NCBI RefSeq assembly: GCF_029369745.1
Contig: NZ_CP120210.1
Coordinates: forward strand, 5,394,001-5,458,000
Reading direction: 5' to 3'
Length of the DNA stretch: 64,000 nt
Source: Amycolatopsis sp. QT-25
GTDB lineage: Bacteria > Actinomycetota > Actinomycetes > Mycobacteriales > Pseudonocardiaceae
Shown: piece after piece, positions 59,636-64,000 of the stretch
Position numbering within the stretch: position 1 is the first letter of the stretch
Layout of the letters: each line of letters starts with the position of its first letter
The notes under the pieces: model-generated
The model's database searches: none
Seen by the model: the letters and a program-made list of their open reading frames with translations, nothing else
What the model was told of the DNA's origin: nothing
Position numbers and translations under genes: made by a program

Positions 59636-60280
59636 ATGAGCGACGCGCCGCCGAGCCCTTCCGAGGCCTTCGACCTTTTGCTCGCCGGTAACCGGCGTTT
59701 CATCGCCGGCACCCCGGAGCACCCGAACCAGGACGCCGTCCGCCGCGCCGAAACAGCTCCGGGGCAGCGGCCTTTCGCTGTCCTCTTCGGTTGTTCCGAC
59801 TCGCGGCTGGCCGCCGAGATCATCTTCGACCGGGGGCTGGGCGATCTGTTCGTCGTCCGCACCGCCGGGCACGTCGCCGGGTCGGAGGTGCTGGGCAGCA
59901 TCGAGTACGCCGTCAGCATCCTCGGCTGTCCCCTGGTCGTCGTGCTCGGCCACGACTCCTGTGGCGCCGTCGCCGCGACTCGCGCGGCACTGACCGAAGG
60001 ACTCGGCACCAACGGCTTCGTCCGCGATGTCATCGAACGGGTCACCCCGAGCGTCCTCGCCGCCCGCGCCGCCGGGCTCACCGGCGACGACGAGATCATC
60101 GACGAGCACATCCGGCACACCGTCGACCTCCTGGTCGACCGCTCGCGGCTGCTCGGCGACAAGATCGCCGCCGGGGAAACCGCTGTCGCCGGACTGTCCT
60201 ACCACCTGGCCGACGGCAGTGCGCGCGTCGTCACCACACGCGGCTTGAGCGAGCGACCGGTGGACGCCCAGCCGGCTTGA
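59636..60280 (+). CDS. Beta-class carbonic anhydrase
   Basis: 214 residues. Zinc ligands: Cys and the Asp/Arg dyad in FGCSDSR, His and Cys in LGHDSCGA. Interconverts CO2 and bicarbonate, supplying bicarbonate to carboxylases. Residues match the classic bacterial type, without a signal peptide. Monocistronic. Confidence 0.95.
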   Translation: MSDAPPSPSEAFDLLLAGNRRFIAGTPEHPNQDAVRRAETAPGQRPFAVLFGCSDSRLAAEIIFDRGLGDLFVVRTAGHVAGSEVLGSIEYAVSILGCPLVVVLGHDSCGAVAATRAALTEGLGTNGFVRDVIERVTPSVLAARAAGLTGDDEIIDEHIRHTVDLLVDRSRLLGDKIAAGETAVAGLSYHLADGSARVVTTRGLSERPVDAQPA

Positions 60281-60760
60281 CGGTGAAGCCGTTCCCGCAC
60301 AGCGGATTTGGCGCTGCTCGTGGTGCTCGCCTACGGATGCGGCCTGGTCGTACCAGGCCCATCCGGTCGCGACGCCGGCCGAGCCTCGCCCCTGCGGATC
60401 GGCCCGACGGCGCCTGCCGTGGAGTCAGTTCGGCGCGCGGAACTGCTCGCCGGTCGCTGTGGCACGAGTACGCCGGGTTGCTTCGTGAGTTCGCGGAAGC
60501 CGTGCGCGACAGCGGTCTCGACGCACTGTCCATAGTAGACGCTCGCACATCACCGTGACGATCGGAACCGAGTCCCGAACCGTTCGCCGGCCGGTGCGTC
60601 CGCGCCGTCGAGGTACCCGAGCCCGTCACGACCGGCCACCACGAGACGAAGCCGAGGACACGCGTCGACCACGTCGGTTTCCTCGGCTTCCCCGACCACT
60701 ACGACATTCTCACCCACCGGCGGAATCTGCGCGTCCGCACGTCACGACCGAAAGCCGACG
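60281..60760. other. 480-base region without a supported gene
   Basis: Open frames here are short and poor in codon character. A plus-strand stretch around 60463-60558 reads LWHEYAGLLREFAEAVRDSG, which looks protein-like but has no recognisable family or start. It may hold decayed gene fragments. Confidence 0.5.
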
Positions 60761-61372
60761 TCAGCCGATACTCTCGACGACGGCCTCGGCCACCGCCTTC
60801 ATCGTGGTCCGGCGGTCCATCGCGGTGCGCTGTATCCACCGGAACGCGTCCGGCTCGGTGAGCCCCTGGCGGCTCATCAGCAGTCCCTTGGCACGGTCGA
60901 TGACCTTGCGCGTCTCGAGCCGGTCCGTGAGACCCGCGACCTCGGACTCGAGGGCCTGGAGTTCGGCGAACCGGCTCACGGCCAACTCGATCGCGGGCAC
61001 CAGGTCGCGCTTGGCGAACGGCTTGACCAGGTACGCCATCGTGCCCGCGTCCCTCGCCCGCTCGACCAGGTCACGCTGACTGAACGCGGTCAAAATGACC
61101 ACGGGCGCGATCCGGTCACCGGTGATCCTGGAGGCGGCCTCGATCCCGTCGAGCTTGGGCATCTTGACGTCGAGAATCACCAGATCGGGTTTCAACTCGG
61201 TGGCAAGGTTGATGGCCTGCTCGCCATCACCGGCCTCGCCGACCACCTCGTAGCCCTCTTCGCGCAGCATCTCGACGAGGTCCAGACGAATGAGGGCCTC
61301 GTCTTCGGCCACGAGCACCCGCCGCTGGGGTGCGGCGACGGCACCATTGGCCTCGGCAGCCTGCTCGGTCAC
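60761..61372 (-). CDS. pdtaR: ANTAR-domain response regulator PdtaR
   Basis: 203 residues from GTG 61372 with AGGAGGACC upstream. Receiver with RRVLVAEDEALIRLDLVEML, phosphoacceptor Asp in LVILDVKMPKLDG, TAF switch and Lys in YLVKPFAKRD. C-terminal ANTAR RNA-binding domain (KVIDRAKGLLMSRQGLTEPD; AFRWIQRTAMDRRTTMKAVA). Works by antitermination when phosphorylated by the PdtaS kinase, encoded elsewhere in actinobacteria. Strong match to Rv1626. Confidence 0.95.
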   Translation of the reverse strand: MTEQAAEANGAVAAPQRRVLVAEDEALIRLDLVEMLREEGYEVVGEAGDGEQAINLATELKPDLVILDVKMPKLDGIEAASRITGDRIAPVVILTAFSQRDLVERARDAGTMAYLVKPFAKRDLVPAIELAVSRFAELQALESEVAGLTDRLETRKVIDRAKGLLMSRQGLTEPDAFRWIQRTAMDRRTTMKAVAEAVVESIG

Positions 61373-61546
61373 CGGGGTCCTCCTGAAGGTCGTCGGGCAG
61401 TTCAGCTCGCGGGCTTGCCGCGAACCTGAAGCCTACCGGGAACGATCCAGACGGCTAGATGGCGTTCACCACGTCAGACGGTCGTCACACTCCCCGGGCC
61501 CGGCGAACGGCGCACTCCCGTGATCCCGTAAAGTTCACCGGGCACC

Positions 61547-61623
61547 GCCCCCGTAGCCCAACTGGCAGAGGCAACGGATTCAAAACCCGTCCAGTGTGAG
61601 TTCGAATCTCACCGGGGGCACCA
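61547..61623 (+). tRNA. tRNA-Leu (anticodon CAA), class I shape
   Basis: Cloverleaf: acceptor GCCCCCG/CGGGGGC, T arm GTGAG-TTCGAAT-CTCAC, anticodon loop TTCAAAA with CAA at 61581-61583, A discriminator and encoded CCA. 74 bases without CCA. The variable loop is only five bases (CCAGT), while tRNA-Leu normally has a long variable arm, and the anticodon stem has one A-C mismatch (31-39). Identity is from the anticodon only. Confidence 0.88.
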
Positions 61624-61643
61624 CAATGATGAAGCATTTCCGT

Positions 61644-61716
61644 AGGTCAGCCCCGTCCCCTTAATGGGGCTGATCTTGCGAGGAAACGCAACTTGCAGGT
61701 CAGCCCTGTTCCCCTT
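61644..61716. repeat. Short direct repeat and hairpin downstream of the tRNA
   Basis: AGGTCAGCCCCGTCCCCTT (61644-61662) recurs with two changes at 61697-61716. TCAGCCCC/GGGGCTGA (61648-61655, 61666-61673) can form an eight-base hairpin. Could be a tRNA terminator or the edge of an inserted segment; no copy of the tRNA 3' end is seen here. Confidence 0.5.
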
Positions 61717-61764
61717 GGTCTCCTACGGGGGCTCTACTGGCTGAAACAAGAGTGTCTACTGGGG

Positions 61765-63009
61765 CTACTGATCAACAGAGCGCGCTACAGCCGCGAGGTC
61801 AGCCATCAACAACGCGAGCACGCGCTCTTCATGCACCGCAATGCGCGTGAGGTCGTGAACGTCCCGTAGTCCTCCGACAGCGGTCGCAAGATCGACGGGC
61901 GCGTCGCGATGACCGCTCGAACCGCACTCCTCGGCATACGTTCTCGCATCGAAACGCCAAGATCTTGACCGGGGAGCCACGGAAAGCACCTGGTCGGCAA
62001 TGGTGAACCCGGCCGGGTCGAAGTCTGCCCGCGCGTGGATCGCGCAGCCGGCGGTAGCGAGTCCGGCGAGGAGATCAAGGGCAGCACCGGAGGCGATCCC
62101 ATCGGTACACACCAGTGGTGGGCAATCCACGCCAAGAGCATCGGCGGCAGCTTCAGCGATCGTGGGGTTCTCGCACACGAAGACATCGCTCGCGGATGTG
62201 GTCCAGGTGCCCGTGAGCGAACGGAGCGTCAGCCAGACGGGCTCGCCGGGAGCGGCGGCGCAGAGCCGTGCAGCCGGAGATTCACCGGTCAGCGGGAGGT
62301 TCAGCACCAGCACGCGAGAGGACACTCCATCGCACATCACCCCCGCGGCGGCCCATGCCGCGCGCCAGGCTCGGCCCGCGCGTTGCGGTCGGGGCAAGTC
62401 GTGCAGGAGCGCGAGGAGACGGGCCACTCCACGACCCAGTTGTCGATCGGCATCGAGCGCGTGGGCATCGTGCAGAGTGCCTGCGGCAAGTTGAGCGAGC
62501 CGTGTCCCGCTGCCGGTGCCCCGCAGTTCAACCAAGACGGTCGCCGTTTGTTCGGCGAGGGTCTGGAGCTCACCCGAGCCTGGCCGAGGTAGTCCTGCGT
62601 CGAGCAACCACCTTCCCGCCACGTCTGCGGCTAAGCCCACCTTGGTCAGGTGCGCAGCCGCGCGGTCGCGCTCAGCGGTTGCGTCGGCTTGGGCTCGGCT
62701 GCGACGTGCCTTGTCTGGTTCGATCTGTTCTCCGTGCAGTGCCTCGACGAGTCCGAGCACGGTCAGGTGGTGTTCGGCCAGCTTCGCAGCGAGGTCTTGA
62801 AGACGAACGGGTTTACCGGACAGTTCCCACCGCGTACCGAGCATCAGCGCAACCTCCCGCCGCTGCTCCACGCTCAGCGCAACACCGGTGAGAGTTCCCG
62901 TTTCGGTGCGGTGTCCGCGCCTGGCCCGGTTGTGGACGGTGGCGAGCACGTCCGCAGGACCTGACAGACGTGCCCAGTTCTTGATGCCAGACGGGATCGT
63001 GGTCGTCAC
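61765..63009 (-). CDS. JetD-like protein (TIGR02679/DUF2399 type), orphan
   Basis: 414 residues from GTG 63009. The C-terminal DUF2399 (Toprim-like) region is clear: SDVFVCENPTIAEAAADALG, PPLVCTDGIASGAALDLLAG, IHARADFDPAGFTIADQVLS. The N-terminal half matches the TIGR02679 layout (LMLGTRWELSGKPVRLQDLA). JetD is the nuclease subunit of Wadjet anti-plasmid systems, where it follows JetA, JetB and JetC. None of those is present; only a fragment of the upstream gene survives (63006-63170). Base composition looks lower in GC than the neighbours. The GTG overlaps the fragment's stop (GTGA). Confidence 0.85.
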   Translation of the reverse strand: MTTTIPSGIKNWARLSGPADVLATVHNRARRGHRTETGTLTGVALSVEQRREVALMLGTRWELSGKPVRLQDLAAKLAEHHLTVLGLVEALHGEQIEPDKARRSRAQADATAERDRAAAHLTKVGLAADVAGRWLLDAGLPRPGSGELQTLAEQTATVLVELRGTGSGTRLAQLAAGTLHDAHALDADRQLGRGVARLLALLHDLPRPQRAGRAWRAAWAAAGVMCDGVSSRVLVLNLPLTGESPAARLCAAAPGEPVWLTLRSLTGTWTTSASDVFVCENPTIAEAAADALGVDCPPLVCTDGIASGAALDLLAGLATAGCAIHARADFDPAGFTIADQVLSVAPRSRSWRFDARTYAEECGSSGHRDAPVDLATAVGGLRDVHDLTRIAVHEERVLALLMADLAAVARSVDQ

Positions 63010-63170
63010 TCGGCATCCACCTCGGCGAACAGGCCATCGGCCGTCATCAGCGCCTCGTCCGCCGCGCGTACGTCCGAGAGCGGCAGTGCGACCGCGGTCC
63101 ACTCTCCGCCGCACCACAGGTACGGAACGGCATCGACTCCGGGCAGCCCCTTGTGCCTGGCGAGGTCTCC
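63006..63170 (-). pseudogene. C-terminal remnant of the gene upstream of the JetD-like gene
   Basis: Frame ending in TGA at 63006-63008: HKGLPGVDAVPYLWCGGEWT, AVALPLSDVRAADEALMTAD, GLFAEVDAE. Upstream of about 63170 the frame continues only into antisense YCII sequence, so the genuine part breaks there. If the locus was a Wadjet operon this would be the end of JetC, but I do not recognise the fragment. Confidence 0.55.
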
Positions 63171-63464
63171 GTCTTCGCCAAGCACGAGGAATTCGCACGC
63201 CTGCTCGCCTCGCGTGGCCACGAACTCGCCGGCGGTCAGGAGTTGATGCCGTCACACACGACACGGACGGTCACCAAAGGTGACGACGGCAAGGTGGTGA
63301 CCGACGGCCCGTATGCGGAGACCGTCGAGCAGCTCGGGGCCTTCTACCTTGTCGAGAGCGACGATCTCGAGGATCTGCTCGAGATCTGCGGAGTACTCGC
63401 GGAGCCCGACGGTGCGATCGAGGTGCGGACAGCCGTCGACCACAGCGACAACGCCGGGGATTGA
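63153..63464 (+). pseudogene. YCII/DGPF-domain protein lacking its N-terminus
   Basis: YCII family homology begins at about 63165 (VFAKHEEFARLLASRGHELA) and runs intact through TDGPYAETVEQLGAFYLVES to the stop. The first beta strand (about 15 residues, usually like MKYLLLL) is missing, and the sequence upstream belongs to another gene on the other strand. A GTG at 63153 allows translation, but no ribosome site is visible. Its stop overlaps the sigma-factor start (TTGA). Confidence 0.8.
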
Positions 63465-64000
63465 CCCTGCTCAGACTCGAGCGGTTGCTGCGTGACGAGT
63501 GGGGTCGCTTGCTGGCCCTGCTCGTTGCGCGGTACCGCCGGCTCGACTTGGCCGAGGACGGGCTCGCCGATGCTTTCGAGGCCGCCGCTCGCACCTGGCC
63601 GGATGACGGCGTCCCCGACAACCCTGCGGCCTGGGTGCTCACGGCAGCACGCCGAAGAATCTCCGATCGTCTCCGCTCCGAGGAGGCGCTGGTTCGCCGA
63701 ATGCCGCTCTTGGCGGTCGACGCGGAACTCGCCGCGGCGTCACAACGAGTGATGGCGAACCCCGGTGACGAACTGCTCGACGAGCGGTTGCGACTGGTGC
63801 TGCTCTGCGCTCATCCCCGGCTGACACGCGAGGCGGCGGCCGCGCTGACCCTGCGGCTGGTGCTGGGTGTGTCCACCGCGGATGTGGCCCGTTTGTTTCT
63901 CCTGTCCACGCCGACGATGGCCGCGCGCTTGACCAGGGCCCGGCGCAAGTTGGCCGGCGCGAGCTTCACCATCCCCGCGCCTGCGGAGCCGCCGAGCCGG
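63461..64000 (+). CDS. ECF-type sigma factor, ECF42-like (3' end outside window)
   Basis: Starts TTG 63461 in a TTGA overlap with the YCII stop. 180 codons visible: region 2 (DEWGRLLALLVARYRRLDLA; DNPAAWVLTAARRRISDRLR), then region 4 (LTLRLVLGVSTADVARLFLL; TPTMAARLTRARRKLAG). The LVLLCAHPRLTREAAAALTL block is the ECF42 pattern seen in the gene at 4964-6160. Truncated by the window end; the C-terminal extension is not seen. Confidence 0.9.
   Translation, partial: MTLLRLERLLRDEWGRLLALLVARYRRLDLAEDGLADAFEAAARTWPDDGVPDNPAAWVLTAARRRISDRLRSEEALVRRMPLLAVDAELAAASQRVMANPGDELLDERLRLVLLCAHPRLTREAAAALTLRLVLGVSTADVARLFLLSTPTMAARLTRARRKLAGASFTIPAPAEPPSR

Noticed and set aside
61765..63009. Complete Wadjet anti-plasmid system
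   Set aside because: Only the JetD-like gene is present; JetA, JetB and JetC are missing from the window.

Overview
The window is high-GC actinobacterial chromosomal DNA. Gene content (NarL/LuxR regulators, ECF42 sigma factor with a YCII partner, TioE-like MerR regulators, streptogrisin-type protease, ESX-type genes, an ANTAR regulator) and perfect palindromes built around GTACATGAAGGCCCC point to the Pseudonocardiaceae, most likely Amycolatopsis. The genus is inferred from memory of such repeats and was not checked by search.

Layout. 1-4.9 kb: 3' part of a GH1 beta-glucosidase, an array of decayed copies of its own tail, a frameshifted DUF222/HNH gene, and two sugar ABC permeases preceded by a DeoR regulator relic. 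4.9-19.6 kb: ECF42 sigma/YCII pair, glmS, a membrane adenylate cyclase, two TioE-like MerR regulators around a DUF6194 gene, a secreted S1 protease, DinB proteins, a lipoprotein hydrolase, a methyltransferase/XRE-cupin divergon, and a two-component system. 19.6-31.8 kb: ABC exporter, secreted peptidase, three LuxR-type regulators with degenerate receivers, an XRE-NB-ARC-TPR regulator, two TetR regulators, a quinone oxidoreductase, a HAF-repeat protein and a glycosyltransferase relic. 31.9-37.8 kb: one minus-strand operon of fatty acyl-AMP ligase, acyl carrier protein, EspC-like protein, a 1054-residue Gly/Pro-rich WXG-like protein and a small protein.

38.2-53.8 kb is the most interesting part: a compact biosynthetic cluster in three operons plus a LuxR regulator. 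The minus-strand operon encodes an ornithine/lysine N-hydroxylase, a stand-alone methionyl-tRNA-synthetase-like enzyme, a DAO-type flavoenzyme and a kynurenine-monooxygenase-like enzyme. The right plus-strand operon begins with a single-domain cupin and continues with a small protein, a BBE-like oxidase, a DUF6875 protein and a DDAH-like enzyme. The left plus-strand operon encodes an MFS exporter, two ATP-grasp ligases and an acyl-CoA-dehydrogenase-fold flavoenzyme. N-hydroxylase + MetRS-like + cupin is the signature of hydrazine (N-N bond) forming machinery, where cupin and MetRS are usually fused; here they are separate genes in different operons. All three operon promoters carry the same composite element (TTCCCG, CGGGAA and CGGGAA at near-fixed spacing), which strongly suggests one regulon.

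53.8-64 kb: an RNA-ligase-like protein with an AT-hook and a probable leaderless promoter, a secreted polyester-hydrolase (cutinase/PETase-type) homologue, an NB-ARC LuxR regulator, a cupin/MarR divergon, a beta-carbonic anhydrase, the ANTAR regulator PdtaR, a tRNA-Leu(CAA), an orphan JetD-like (TIGR02679) gene, and a scar where it meets an N-terminally truncated YCII gene followed by a second ECF sigma factor cut by the window end.
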